A stretch of 64,000 nt of DNA, taken from assembly GCF_012844235.1 (NCBI RefSeq), contig NZ_JABAGR010000001.1:62001-126000 (forward strand), given 5' to 3'. Made by a program: the position numbers and the translations under genes. The first letter of the stretch is position 1. Each line of letters starts with the position of its first letter. Positions 43,124 to 52,261 of this stretch are shown here, one piece after another. Below the pieces are notes generated by a model. It was not told the origin of the DNA. It saw nothing but the letters and a program-made list of their open reading frames with translations, and ran no database searches. This DNA comes from Parafannyhessea umbonata. Lineage in GTDB: Bacteria; Actinomycetota; Coriobacteriia; Coriobacteriales; Atopobiaceae.

Positions 43124-44256
43124 GCGAGTCCGGAATGAAACTGGTTGCGACCCAGGATGCCGTGGGGCACGTGCTGTGCCACGACATGACGCAGATCCTG
43201 CCCGGCGGCACGGACGCCAACGGCAACGAGCTGCCGCGCTACAAGGGCGCGCGCTTTCGCAAGGGCCACGTGGTGACGGCCGAGGACGTGCCGGTGCTTT
43301 TGAGCATGGGCAAGGCGCACCTGTACGTGTGGCAGAGGCGTCCGGGCTGGCTGCACGAGGACGAGGCCGCGCGCCGCATGGCCGCGCTGTGCCTGGGCGA
43401 GGGCTGCGTTGCCTCGGGCGAGCCGCGCGAGGGGAAGATCGGCATAAGCGCCGCCCACGACGGCGTGTTCCTGGTGGATTCCGAGCGCCTTGCGGCCGTG
43501 AACTCCGTGGACCAGGTGATGGTGGCCACGCGCCGCGGCAACTTTGGCGTGCGCGCCGGCGTCGCCCTCGCCGGAACCCGCGTGATCCCGCTCGTGATAG
43601 ACGGGCGGGTCGTGGCCCGGGCCGAGGCCGCGGCGGACGTCGCCGCGCACGGGCCGCTCATGCGCGTGGCGCCGTACGTCATGCGCACCGCTGCCGTGAT
43701 CGCCACGGGCTCGGAGGTCAAGAGCGGGCTGATCCAGGACCGCTTCACCCCCGTGGTGGAGCGCAAGCTCGCGCGCTACGGCGTCGCCGTCACGTGGCGC
43801 GCCACGCCGGGCGACGCGATGGAAGACGTGGTGGCCGCCATTGGCGAGGCCCGCGCCGCCGGGGTGGACATGGTGTTGTGCACGGGCGGCATGAGCGTGG
43901 ACCCGGACGACAACACTCCCGGCGCCATCAGGCGCGCCGGCGCGCGCATCGTCACGTACGGCGCTCCGGTGCTGCCGGGGGCCATGCTGCTGGTGGGCTA
44001 CTTCGACCCGGACGGCGCCGCGGGAAAAGCCGCAGCCGCGCCGCAGGACGCCGCGGGCAAGAGGGACGCGCGCCCCGTGCCCGTGGTGGGGCTGCCGGGG
44101 TGCGTCATGTACAACAAGGCGACAGTGTTCGACCTCGCGCTGCCGCGCCTGGTGGCGGGCGTGCCGCTCGCGAAGCGCGACTTCGTGGCCATGGGCGAGG
44201 GCGGGCTCTGCCTGGGCTGCGACCCGTGCACGTTCCCGCACTGCCCGTTTGCGTAG
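43120..44256 (+). CDS. Molybdopterin-binding protein, MoeA-like
   Basis: 378 residues from a GTG overlapping the MOSC stop. It has a MoaB/Mog-type MPT-binding core (VIATGSEVKSGLIQDRF, then VLCTGGMSVDPDDNTPGAI, with the GG-x-S-x-D pattern typical of MoeA domain III) but a shorter N-terminus than MoeA (~400), so it may be the truncated MoeA-like type found next to selenium/Mo hydroxylase genes. The C-terminus is Cys-rich (CLGCDPCTFPHC), possibly binding a metal. Probably inserts Mo or hands over the cofactor. Confidence 0.85.
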   Translation: MSESGMKLVATQDAVGHVLCHDMTQILPGGTDANGNELPRYKGARFRKGHVVTAEDVPVLLSMGKAHLYVWQRRPGWLHEDEAARRMAALCLGEGCVASGEPREGKIGISAAHDGVFLVDSERLAAVNSVDQVMVATRRGNFGVRAGVALAGTRVIPLVIDGRVVARAEAAADVAAHGPLMRVAPYVMRTAAVIATGSEVKSGLIQDRFTPVVERKLARYGVAVTWRATPGDAMEDVVAAIGEARAAGVDMVLCTGGMSVDPDDNTPGAIRRAGARIVTYGAPVLPGAMLLVGYFDPDGAAGKAAAAPQDAAGKRDARPVPVVGLPGCVMYNKATVFDLALPRLVAGVPLAKRDFVAMGEGGLCLGCDPCTFPHCPFA

Positions 44257-44287
44257 CGTCCCGCCTGCGTGGCGACCGTAGGCCATG

Positions 44288-44329
44288 GCCCTTCTCGCCC
44301 AGCGCATCGACGGGCGAGAAGGGCTTCTT
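44288..44329 (+). terminator. Terminator of the mod-moa operon
   Basis: Perfect 13-bp inverted repeat GCCCTTCTCGCCC (44288-44300) / GGGCGAGAAGGGC (44312-44324), loop of 11, followed by TTCTTC. It carries the motif GGGCGAGAAGG that recurs across the window. Confidence 0.75.
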
Positions 44330-44409
44330 CAGCTGCTTCAAAGCGCGTCCGTACAGCATTGGGTTATGGAGGGGGTCGGTGGGCTTCCTGCCCATACCAT
44401 CCATTCCCG

Positions 44410-45002
44410 CTATTGCTTCACCTTTCGGTACTTCTGCTTGCTGCTGGTTGGCTTGTTGGGTATGGTCCTCTCGATGAGCCCCTTTTCGAGGGCGGGGTCG
44501 AGGTAATTTCGCCTGAAGTATGTGCGGTGCTCTAGTCCAAGCCTCTGCATCATCTCGACACAGACATCTCTTTCCCATCCATGACGGCTAGGAGCTTGTC
44601 GACTTGATCACTGGACTCGGTCACTCCTTGGCGGCTCGACCTTCGTCACGAGCGGGGAGGACTCACCGCCTATGCCCGGTAGGCGGAAGTCGGCAAGACC
44701 GCTCGTCTCGAGCTCAAGAGTCAGGCGCTCCCGGTCCGGCTCCCAGAGCTCCTCGAGCAGAGGGTCGGGCTTACCGGCGCTGTACGTGCCCTCGCGCAGC
44801 GTGTCGTACCCGCTGCCAGCCCGCTCGCCAATGTTGGGCAGACTGAACATCGAGAGCAGCGTCTCGTTGCGGGGGTCAGAAGCTCCGCCCGCCTCAACCT
44901 CGTCCACCGCGATTCTGAGCGTGCCTGGATTGGATGCGATGATGCGGTCCGGCTTCCGCACGAGCACCACGCCGGTTCGCCCAAAGTAGTCGGCGTGAAC
45001 TT
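44410..45002 (-). pseudogene. Decayed COG2865 ATP-binding protein, C-terminal half (copy 2)
   Basis: On the minus strand from ~45002: VHADYFGRTGVVLVRKPDR, IIASNPGTLRIAVDEVEAG, LLSMFSLPNIGERAGSGYDT, PDPLLEELWEPDRERLTLEL, then frame changes and a winged-helix tail QRLGLEHRTYFRRNYLDPAL and KGLIERTIPNKPTSSKQKY before a stop at 44410. The N-terminal AlbA_2 half is absent. Highly similar to copy 1 at 16354-17002 and better preserved in its first half. It lies just before the lower-G+C sugar cluster. Confidence 0.72.
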
Positions 45003-45643
45003 ACGTCTGTGCGGGCCGGCAGAGTAACGCGAGCTGGTAAAAGGTGGTCTAGAGACCATATCTTTTCGGAATTTGCAACTATCTTGGCGACCCCTCGCCT
45101 TTTCCACTGAACGTTTGTATCCCGCACTTGCGGCGTTCCTCTCTAGTTCAAATAGTCTGACAGGCGCGCACCGTTTCCAGGATAAGTAGCAATATTCGAG
45201 TGACCATCGGAAGATTCGATACCCGACTGCCGGAACGACCGGCCGGAACGACCGGTGTTGTCGCGCTCGCTGCTGTCCGACTTTTTCAGTTCAATTGATG
45301 GCGGCACCGAAATTCAACAACAGGTTATGGGGTTTGTTGGAGGACGTTGATTTTTCTGGCGGCAGCGTGTCGGTTACAACAGTGGGTTCCGAATGCCAAC
45401 TTTGACCGTTTCGGTAGGAAAATCTGCCGTTCGCAGATATAAATGACGTAAACACAGAAGAAATCTTTGAAACACAGAAATACTCTTGTATAAAAAGGGT
45501 GTGCAAGGAAGGCTCGGGCAAGAGAGGCCGAATGGCAGTTTAGATAAACGCACAAATTCGGCCGCTCTCCAAGATACTGCGTCGATTCGCAGTGATGATT
45601 GGGTGTCCGGGGAAAGGTCAACGGTGTTATTGGAGGGGAAGTC
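45003..45643 (+). promoter_or_regulatory. Upstream region and promoter of the ydj-type operon
   Basis: 641 bp without a gene. A near-consensus promoter lies at TTGAAA (45467-45472), 16-bp spacer, TATAAA (45489-45494). The decamer AAACACAGAA occurs at 45450-45459 and again at 45470-45479, exactly 20 bp apart and overlapping the -35, a typical repressor operator layout; the DeoR-family regulator at the other end of the cluster is a candidate. A 13-bp tandem duplication (CCGGAACGACCGG twice) lies at 45230-45255. Confidence 0.6.
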
Positions 45644-46804
45644 ATGAAGGCACTTACTAGGTACTGCGACAATGGCGAGTTCGGCGGTTATCACTACATA
45701 GACATGCCGGTTCCCGAGTGTGGCCCCGACGACGTGATCATTCGCCTGAAGGCTGCTGCTATTTGCGGAGCCGACATGAAGCACTGGTATGCGGATTTGG
45801 AGGGAAAGAACACCTCGAAGACGCTCAACTCCATTCGTGGGCACGAGTTCGCCGGCGTAATCGTTAAGGTTGGCGAGAACGTGACCGATTGGAAGGTCGG
45901 CCAGCGCGTGGTGTCCGACAACGCCGGCAAGGCCTGCGGAAAGTGCCCCGCTTGCGAGCGCGGCGACTTCATGCTGTGCGAGCACAAGACCGGCCTTGGC
46001 CTGGACAACAACTACCAGGCCTTCGGTGGTACCGGTGGCTTCACCAAGTATGCGAAGATCCCCGGCGGCATCCTCAAGCTGCACCCCCATGCCATTTGGG
46101 AGATTCCCGATGGCGTGAAGTACGAAGAGGCCGCCGTGCTTGACCCGATTGCCAACTCCTACAAGGCAATCGCGCAGCAGTCCAGCTTCCTGCCTGGCCA
46201 GGACGTCGTCGTGTTTGGCACTGGCCCACTGGGTCTGTTTGCCGTGCAGGTAGCTCGCATCATGGGCGCCGTCAACATCGTGATGGTTGGTCTTCAGGAC
46301 GACGTTGAAACCAGGTTCCCGATTGCCCGCGAGGTCGGTGCAACTCACTGCGTCAACGGCTCCACCGAGGACGTCGTTAAGCGTTGCACCGAGATTTGCG
46401 GCCGTGACAACCTTGGACTGGTAGTGGAGTGCTCCGGCGCCAACATCGCCCTTAAGCAGTCCCTCGAGATGCTGCGCCCGAACGGCGAGGTCGTGCGCGT
46501 GGGCATGGGCTTCAAGCCGCTTGAGTTCTCGATCAACAACATCACCGAGTGGAACAAGAGCATCATTGGCCACCAGGCCTACGACTCCACCTCTTGGCGC
46601 GAGTGCATCCGTTTGCTCGCCTCCGGTGCGATAAACGTCCAGCCCATGATTACCCACCGTCTCGGTCTCTCCCAGTGGAAGGAGGGCTTCACCGCGATGG
46701 CCAACAAGTCCGCGGTTAAGTGCATCTTCCACTACGACGAGCCCGACAAGGACGAGAAGGCCTACGGCGAGGCGGACTACCCCGACGACTACGACTTCGA
46801 GTAA
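45644..46804 (+). CDS. Zinc-binding alcohol dehydrogenase, YdjL/sorbitol-dehydrogenase-like
   Basis: 386 residues of the medium-chain dehydrogenase family. Catalytic zinc residues: Cys in AAAICGADMKH, His-Glu in SIRGHEFAGV; structural zinc Cys set in ACGKCPACERGDFMLC; NAD(P) site VVVFGTGPLGLF. GGAGGGG precedes the ATG. An acidic tail of ~25 residues (EADYPDDYDFE) exceeds family length. First gene of the operon; it would oxidise a polyol or hydroxy-acid, or reduce the matching ketose. Confidence 0.88.
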   Translation: MKALTRYCDNGEFGGYHYIDMPVPECGPDDVIIRLKAAAICGADMKHWYADLEGKNTSKTLNSIRGHEFAGVIVKVGENVTDWKVGQRVVSDNAGKACGKCPACERGDFMLCEHKTGLGLDNNYQAFGGTGGFTKYAKIPGGILKLHPHAIWEIPDGVKYEEAAVLDPIANSYKAIAQQSSFLPGQDVVVFGTGPLGLFAVQVARIMGAVNIVMVGLQDDVETRFPIAREVGATHCVNGSTEDVVKRCTEICGRDNLGLVVECSGANIALKQSLEMLRPNGEVVRVGMGFKPLEFSINNITEWNKSIIGHQAYDSTSWRECIRLLASGAINVQPMITHRLGLSQWKEGFTAMANKSAVKCIFHYDEPDKDEKAYGEADYPDDYDFE

Positions 46805-46866
46805 GCAGGAGCATCGGTACCGGCTGGCTCCCGCGCGAGGAGCCAGCCTCTTTGGAAGAAGGGAAG

Positions 46867-47571
46867 ATGGCCCCTATGGATCACAAGCTCCTGCTTGCAC
46901 CGTCGATGGGCTGCTGCGACCTGTTCGATTTCGCCCATCAGGTGTCCTACATCGACGAACGAGCCGACTTTTTGCACATCGATATCAAAGATGGCAACTA
47001 CGTAAAGACCTACAGCATCGGTCCCGACTTCATGGCTGCGCTCAAGCCGCACGTGAAGACTCCTATGGACGCGCACCTCATGGTTAAGCATCCGCAGTGG
47101 ATTATCGAGGACTGCGCCAAGGCTGGTGCGACATACATAACCCCTCACGCCGACTGCATCGAGAGCGATGCGTTCGTTACCTTCAACAAGATCCTTTCCC
47201 TGGGATGCAAGGCGGGCGTCGCGCTTAACCCGGCCACCTCGCTGGAGACGATTCGTTACTACCTGCCGCTCTTATCGAAGGTCACCTTGATGATCGTGGA
47301 CGCCGGGTATGCCGGCCAAAAGGTAATTCCGCAGGTATACGACAAGATTCGCACCCTCGTGGAGTGGCGCAAGAGCATGCATCTGGACTTTCTCATCGAG
47401 GCAGACGGCTCTATGAACAAGGACGTTTATCGTCCGCTGTACGAGGCGGGTGCTGACGTGGTGGTCCTGGGCCCGCCTGCCCTTTGGAACAAGAATCCAA
47501 ACATCGAAAAGGCTTGGGACGTAATGCAGTCGGAGGTCGATTCTGAGCTGGCCGACGCAACGCGGTCCTAA
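46867..47571 (+). CDS. Ribulose-phosphate/allulose-phosphate 3-epimerase family protein
   Basis: 234 residues, TIM barrel. APSMGCCDLFDF, FLHIDIKDGNYV (His, Asp for the metal), MDAHLMVKHPQW, LMIVDAGYAGQKVIPQVYDK and IEADGSMNKD are the RPE-family landmarks, but the canonical VDGG is EADGS and HVMVNP differs, nearer to the AlsE-like side branch. Starts 62 bp after the dehydrogenase. E. coli ydj clusters lack it, so it may add an epimerisation step to the pathway. Confidence 0.8.
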   Translation: MAPMDHKLLLAPSMGCCDLFDFAHQVSYIDERADFLHIDIKDGNYVKTYSIGPDFMAALKPHVKTPMDAHLMVKHPQWIIEDCAKAGATYITPHADCIESDAFVTFNKILSLGCKAGVALNPATSLETIRYYLPLLSKVTLMIVDAGYAGQKVIPQVYDKIRTLVEWRKSMHLDFLIEADGSMNKDVYRPLYEAGADVVVLGPPALWNKNPNIEKAWDVMQSEVDSELADATRS

Positions 47572-47613
47572 CGAAATAACGAGTGCGAGAAGAAACACCG
47601 AGAGGAAGCGAAC

Positions 47614-48996
47614 ATGGACAATACCAAGGGCGCCAACATTGGTGCCAGGCTTGACCGGCTGCCCGATTCGAAGTGGCACGTGAAGATGTGGCTCATCACC
47701 GCTTTCGCGTTGCTGGTGTGCTGGTCGAACGGCATTAGCGGCGCCGTCCAAAACATCCTGCTGAACGAGGTCCACTGGCTCGAGAAGGGTAGCACCCTCC
47801 TGGCGTTGTGGGGAACCACCTACACCATTGGCCAGCTGTTCGGCGCTTTGGTCGGCGGCCCCATCGGCGACAAGATTGGCCGTAAGAAGTCGATCATCCT
47901 GTACGAGTGCATCCACATCGCGGTAATGATTGGCGCCGCACTTGCTCCCAACGTGTACGTGCTGTACTTCTTTAGGCTTGCCCAGGGATTTGGCCTCGGT
48001 GCTCTGCTGGTGGTTCTGTTTGCCGGCTTCACCGAGTACGTGCCAAGCCGCAACCGCGGAACCTGGTCCAGCCGCACGTCGTTCATCGGCAACTGGGCTC
48101 ACCCCATTTGCAACCTCATCGCCCTTCTGCTGATGGGCTCGGGCATGGCCATGAGCATGAACTGGCGCGTTGAGTTCATGATTCCTTCGGTCCTTTCCAT
48201 CGTTGCCACCATCATGGTTTGGAAGAAGTTCCCCGAGTCCCCGCGTTGGCTTGAGTCGCAGGGTCGCGTGGAAGAGGCCGACGCCATCGTTACGAAGATT
48301 GAGAAGGAGATCGAGGCGTCCACCGGCAAGCCCCTGCCTCCCGTTACCGAGCCCCCTGCGGAGGTTAAGCGTCTTCCTTATTCGGCTCTGTTCCACGGCA
48401 AGCTGCTGCGTCGTACCATCGTCGGTTCGCTCGTCCTCATTGGCATGAACACGATTCAGTACACGCTCATGACATGGATGCCCACCCTTATGAACGGCCT
48501 TGGCTACGACACCTCGCAGTCCCAGTTCATGACCGTGTTTGGCCTGTTTGGCGCACCCTTCGGCATCTTCATCGCTTCTCTCATCATGGACAAGGTGCCG
48601 CGCAAGAAGATGGGCATGTTCCTCCTCGTTGGCATGGCGGTGTTCGGAGTCCTTATTGGCTTCCTCACCTCGATGGGCCTTGTGAATATGGTCGGCCTCA
48701 TCGTCCTCACGTTCATCATGAACACGATCATTTACATGTACGTTTGCTACGCGTCGGCGGTGTATGTGCCCGAGATGTGGCCCACTTCCGCAAAGCTCTC
48801 TGGCTCTGGCTTCTGCAACGCAATGGGCCGTGTGAGCAACGTGTTCTTCCCGTTCCTTGTTACCGCACTTGCCGCCCAAAGCTCGAGCTACGTGTTCATG
48901 CTTCTGGCCGCCGTGGCAATTATCATCGCGGTTTGCGTTGGTGCCTTCGGCGTGGAGACTCGCGGCGAGTCCGTCGAGGCAATCGGCAACGTGTAA
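47614..48996 (+). CDS. MFS permease, metabolite:H+ symporter (YdjK/YdjE-like)
   Basis: 460 residues, twelve transmembrane segments with the MFS loop motif GGPIGDKIGRKKS after TM2 and PESPRWLESQGRVEEAD after TM6, typical of sugar/acid symporters. GAGAGGAAGC precedes the ATG. It lies in the middle of the operon and would bring in the substrate. Its closest functional neighbours by gene context are YdjK and YdjE of E. coli, whose substrates are not known with certainty. Confidence 0.87.
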   Translation: MDNTKGANIGARLDRLPDSKWHVKMWLITAFALLVCWSNGISGAVQNILLNEVHWLEKGSTLLALWGTTYTIGQLFGALVGGPIGDKIGRKKSIILYECIHIAVMIGAALAPNVYVLYFFRLAQGFGLGALLVVLFAGFTEYVPSRNRGTWSSRTSFIGNWAHPICNLIALLLMGSGMAMSMNWRVEFMIPSVLSIVATIMVWKKFPESPRWLESQGRVEEADAIVTKIEKEIEASTGKPLPPVTEPPAEVKRLPYSALFHGKLLRRTIVGSLVLIGMNTIQYTLMTWMPTLMNGLGYDTSQSQFMTVFGLFGAPFGIFIASLIMDKVPRKKMGMFLLVGMAVFGVLIGFLTSMGLVNMVGLIVLTFIMNTIIYMYVCYASAVYVPEMWPTSAKLSGSGFCNAMGRVSNVFFPFLVTALAAQSSSYVFMLLAAVAIIIAVCVGAFGVETRGESVEAIGNV

Positions 48997-49142
48997 CAGT
49001 CCCTTCGCACCACACCACCACGCAACTTTGCGTTCCTCCTCCCTGGGTCGCCGGCGTCTTGGAACCGGCGTCGGCGGCTCCCCGTCACTTATGAAACACC
49101 TGCTCTGCATCACAACTCACACGTTCACAAAGGAGTAGAGAA

Positions 49143-50213
49143 ATGAAGAACTCCAAAGCCATTCTGGTTACCCCCAAGCACTTTGAGATAAAAGAAGCGC
49201 CCGTTCCCGAGCCCGGTCCCAAAGAGGTGCTGATCAAGGTCAGCTATGTTGGAATGTGCGGCTCCGACATCCACGGGTTCGAGTTCGGCCCCTTCATCCC
49301 TCCCAAAGACCCCAACCAGGAGATTGGCCTCGGCCACGAGGTTTCCGGCGAGGTCGTTAAGGTGGGCAAGGATGTAACCAAGTTCAAGCCCGGCGACAAG
49401 GTGCTGGTAGAGCCCGGCGTGCCCGACAGCTCATGCGAGTACTGCCGCACCGGCAGGTACAACATTTGCCCCGACGTGGACTTCATGGCTACCCAGCCCA
49501 ACTACCGCGGCGCCCTGTGCCAGTACATGACGCACCCCGAGGACTGGGTGTACCCCGTGCCCGAGGGTATGAGCATGGTGGAGGCCGCACTCGTTGAGCC
49601 CGCTGCCGTCGGCATGCACGCGGCCATCCTGGGCGGCGCTTCCTTGGGAAGCCACATCGTAATTCTTGGCTGTGGCACCATCGGCCTCATGACCCTCCAG
49701 GCCTGCCGCAGCCTTGGCGCCACTGACATTACCGTCGTGGACGTCATTCCCTCGAAGCTCGAGCTGGCAAAGAAGCTCGGAGCCAAGGAGGCCATCAACG
49801 GCAAGGAAGTGGATACCGTAAAGTACCTGCGTTCCGACGAGAAGTTCGGCGACCACGGCGTTGACCTCGTATTCGAGTGCGGTGGTTCCGGCTTCCTCGC
49901 ACAGCAGGCGGTGCAAATAGTTGCCCGCGGCGGAAAGATCATGATGGTCGGAACGCAGAGCAAGCCCGTGCCCATCGACTTCCTCAAGATCAATCGCGAG
50001 GTCACCATTCAAACCTCCTTCCGTTACTGCAACGACTACCCCCGCACCATCGAGGCAATCGCCACGGGCAAGTTCAACGTGAAGGACATGGTCACCAACG
50101 TTTACGACTATAAGGACGTGCAGCAGGCGTTCACCGATGCCATCGATCCACAGAAGAAGGTCGACATGGTAAAGGGCGTCGTGAAGGTCGCCGGAACTCC
50201 GGGCTGCGAGTAG
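49143..50213 (+). CDS. Zinc-binding alcohol dehydrogenase, YdjJ/xylitol-dehydrogenase-like
   Basis: 356 residues, medium-chain dehydrogenase. VGMCGSDIHGF and LGHEVSGEV carry the catalytic zinc ligands; the second zinc lobe has CEYCRTGRYNIC (one of the usual four Cys replaced, preceded by DSSC); VILGCGTIGLMTLQ binds NAD(P). AAAGGAG precedes the ATG. Second dehydrogenase of the operon, of the sorbitol/xylitol type; two such enzymes also occur in the E. coli ydj cluster (YdjJ, YdjL). Confidence 0.9.
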   Translation: MKNSKAILVTPKHFEIKEAPVPEPGPKEVLIKVSYVGMCGSDIHGFEFGPFIPPKDPNQEIGLGHEVSGEVVKVGKDVTKFKPGDKVLVEPGVPDSSCEYCRTGRYNICPDVDFMATQPNYRGALCQYMTHPEDWVYPVPEGMSMVEAALVEPAAVGMHAAILGGASLGSHIVILGCGTIGLMTLQACRSLGATDITVVDVIPSKLELAKKLGAKEAINGKEVDTVKYLRSDEKFGDHGVDLVFECGGSGFLAQQAVQIVARGGKIMMVGTQSKPVPIDFLKINREVTIQTSFRYCNDYPRTIEAIATGKFNVKDMVTNVYDYKDVQQAFTDAIDPQKKVDMVKGVVKVAGTPGCE

Positions 50214-50282
50214 TTCGCATAAAACTCTTATCTATTAATCGTTGAGGAGCCCTACTGGCGCCTCGAAGTGAAGGGAGTAGTC

Positions 50283-51125
50283 ATGCTTGCCAACATCAAG
50301 TACTGGGAGAACAAGGCCAAGGACGGTCAGTTTGCAATTCCGCACTTCAACGTTTGGAACGCCGAGATGCTCATGGGCGTTATCGACGCGGCGGAGGAGG
50401 ACAACGCCCCCGTTATCATCTCGTTCGGTACGGGCTTCGTGGGCAACACTTCGTTCGAGGACTTCTGCTGGATGATGGTCTCCATGGCAAAGAACGCCAA
50501 GGTGCCCGTTATTACCCACTGGGACCACGGCCGCAGCATGGACATCATCAAGAACGCCTACACCCACGGCATGAACTCCGTCATGCGCGACGCCTCGGCC
50601 CTGCCCTTCGAGGACAACGTGAAGGAAATCAAGACCGCCGTCGATTACTTCCATCCTCTGGGAGTGCCCGTGGAGGCCGAGCTTGGTCACGTGGGTAACG
50701 AGACGGTGTACGAGGAGGCCCTTGCCGCCTATGCCTACACCGACCCCTCCAAGGCTGCAGAGTTCGTTGAGCGCACCGGCTGCGACTCGCTTGCCGTCGC
50801 AATTGGTAACGTCCACGGCCACTACTCCGCCACCCCCAAGCTCAACTTCGAGGTTGTTGAGAAGTGCCGTGACGCCGTAAGCGTTCCCCTGGTTCTGCAC
50901 GGTGCCTCCGGCATTGGCGACGAGGACATCAAGACCGCCATTTCCCTGGGCATCGCGAAGATCAACATCCACACCGAGCTGTGCGACGCCGCCATGGGCG
51001 CAATCCAGAAGAACACCGACAAGTCGTTCCTGGAGCTCGAGCGTGCGGTTCGCCAGGCGGTCAAGGAGCGCGCCCTGTACAAGATCGAGCTGTTCGGCGA
51101 CGCCGACAAGGCAGACCTTAGGTAG
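50283..51125 (+). CDS. ydjI: Class II ketose-bisphosphate-type aldolase (YdjI-like)
   Basis: 280 residues, zinc aldolase. WDHGRSMD gives the zinc His region, EAELGHVGNETVYEEA the second ligand segment, AVAIGNVHGHYSATPKLNF the third His, and LHGASGIGDEDIKTAI the phosphate loop. The ATG at 50283 follows GAAGGGAG. E. coli YdjI prefers long-chain uronate 1-phosphates rather than fructose bisphosphate, so the partner kinase and reductase here may act on an unusual sugar acid or polyol. Kinase gene begins 6 bp later. Confidence 0.87.
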   Translation: MLANIKYWENKAKDGQFAIPHFNVWNAEMLMGVIDAAEEDNAPVIISFGTGFVGNTSFEDFCWMMVSMAKNAKVPVITHWDHGRSMDIIKNAYTHGMNSVMRDASALPFEDNVKEIKTAVDYFHPLGVPVEAELGHVGNETVYEEALAAYAYTDPSKAAEFVERTGCDSLAVAIGNVHGHYSATPKLNFEVVEKCRDAVSVPLVLHGASGIGDEDIKTAISLGIAKINIHTELCDAAMGAIQKNTDKSFLELERAVRQAVKERALYKIELFGDADKADLR

Positions 51126-51131
51126 GTCGCC

Positions 51132-52145
51132 ATGTCTACCAACGCAACCCAGGGTTGTCCCGACGCGTCCGCTGCGCAAAGCGCCAATAAACCCTTGGAC
51201 GTGGTGTGCGTAGGCGCAGCAATCGTGGACGTTCCCCTGCAGCCCGTGAGCAAGGACATCTTCGACAACGAGTCCTACCCCCTTGAGCAAATAAGCATGA
51301 CCATAGGCGGCGATGCCATCAACGAGTCGACCATCATCAGCCGGCTTGGGCACAAGGTCGGTCTCATGAGCATGGTCGGCAAGGACGTCGTAGGAGATTT
51401 CATTCTTGATCACTGCCGCAAGGAAGGAATCGACACCCAGGGCATGAAACTGCGCGAGGGAGTCAATACCTCCATCAACGTGGGCCTCGTTACGGCCGAT
51501 GGCGAGAGGACCTTCGTCACGAACCGCAACGGCAGTCTTTGGAAGATGGGTATTGAGGACGTTGATCTGGGGCTCATTGCCCGTGGAAGACTTCTTTCGC
51601 TGGCGAGCTTCTTCAACAACCCTCGCCTGAACAACGATGCCCTCGTGAGGATCTTCAAGGTGGCAAAGTCGGCCGGCATGGTAATAACGGCCGACATGAT
51701 CAAGCCCCGCCTTGGCGAGACCTTCGACGACATTGCCGAGGCCCTATCGTACGTGGACTACTTCTTCCCCAACTGCGATGAGGCTCGCCTTATGACGGGG
51801 GAGGACGATATCGAGTGCGTTGCCGACAAAATCCTGTCGTACGGCGTGAAGCATGTCGTGATAAAGATCGGCAAGCAGGGAGTGTTCATCAAGGGGCAGG
51901 ACGGCCAGAAGGTCATCGTCCCCGCCATGAAGGGCATCATCGCCGTGGACACCATCGGCGCGGGCGACAACTTCGCCTCCGGCTTCATCACGGGACTTCT
52001 GGAAGGCAAGTCTTTGGTCGAGTGCGGCGAGTACGGAAACGTCGCCGCCTCGCTGGCCATCACAAGTATCGGCGCGACTACGGGCGTGAAGAGCAGGGAT
52101 TTGTTTGACCGCCAGCTTGCACACTACAAGCAGCAGTACGCCTAA
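51132..52145 (+). CDS. ydjH: PfkB-family carbohydrate kinase (YdjH-like)
   Basis: 337 residues. N-terminal glycine-rich SMTIGGDAINES and LGHKVGLMSMVGKDVVGD; C-terminal signature DTIGAGDNFASGF with the catalytic Asp. The first ~20 residues are a flexible extension. Located directly after the aldolase, so it likely forms the 1-phosphate that the aldolase then cleaves, as proposed for YdjH/YdjI. Followed by a terminator-like hairpin. Confidence 0.9.
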   Translation: MSTNATQGCPDASAAQSANKPLDVVCVGAAIVDVPLQPVSKDIFDNESYPLEQISMTIGGDAINESTIISRLGHKVGLMSMVGKDVVGDFILDHCRKEGIDTQGMKLREGVNTSINVGLVTADGERTFVTNRNGSLWKMGIEDVDLGLIARGRLLSLASFFNNPRLNNDALVRIFKVAKSAGMVITADMIKPRLGETFDDIAEALSYVDYFFPNCDEARLMTGEDDIECVADKILSYGVKHVVIKIGKQGVFIKGQDGQKVIVPAMKGIIAVDTIGAGDNFASGFITGLLEGKSLVECGEYGNVAASLAITSIGATTGVKSRDLFDRQLAHYKQQYA

Positions 52146-52152
52146 CTTCTCT

Positions 52153-52213
52153 AGCCCCCTGGGCCAAGCGTTTTCATATGCACAAGAGTGCAAATGTCCT
52201 GGCCCAGGGGGCT
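52153..52213 (+). terminator. Long-stem hairpin between ydjH- and ydjG-like genes
   Basis: AGCCCCCTGGGCCA (52153-52166) pairs perfectly with TGGCCCAGGGGGCT (52200-52213), a 14-bp stem with a 33-nt loop, followed by TCTCTA. Probably ends or attenuates the first half of the operon. The large loop is unusual. Confidence 0.6.
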
Positions 52214-52261
52214 TCTCTATAGCATCTATATCAATCAGTAAACTAAGTAAGGATGGATACC

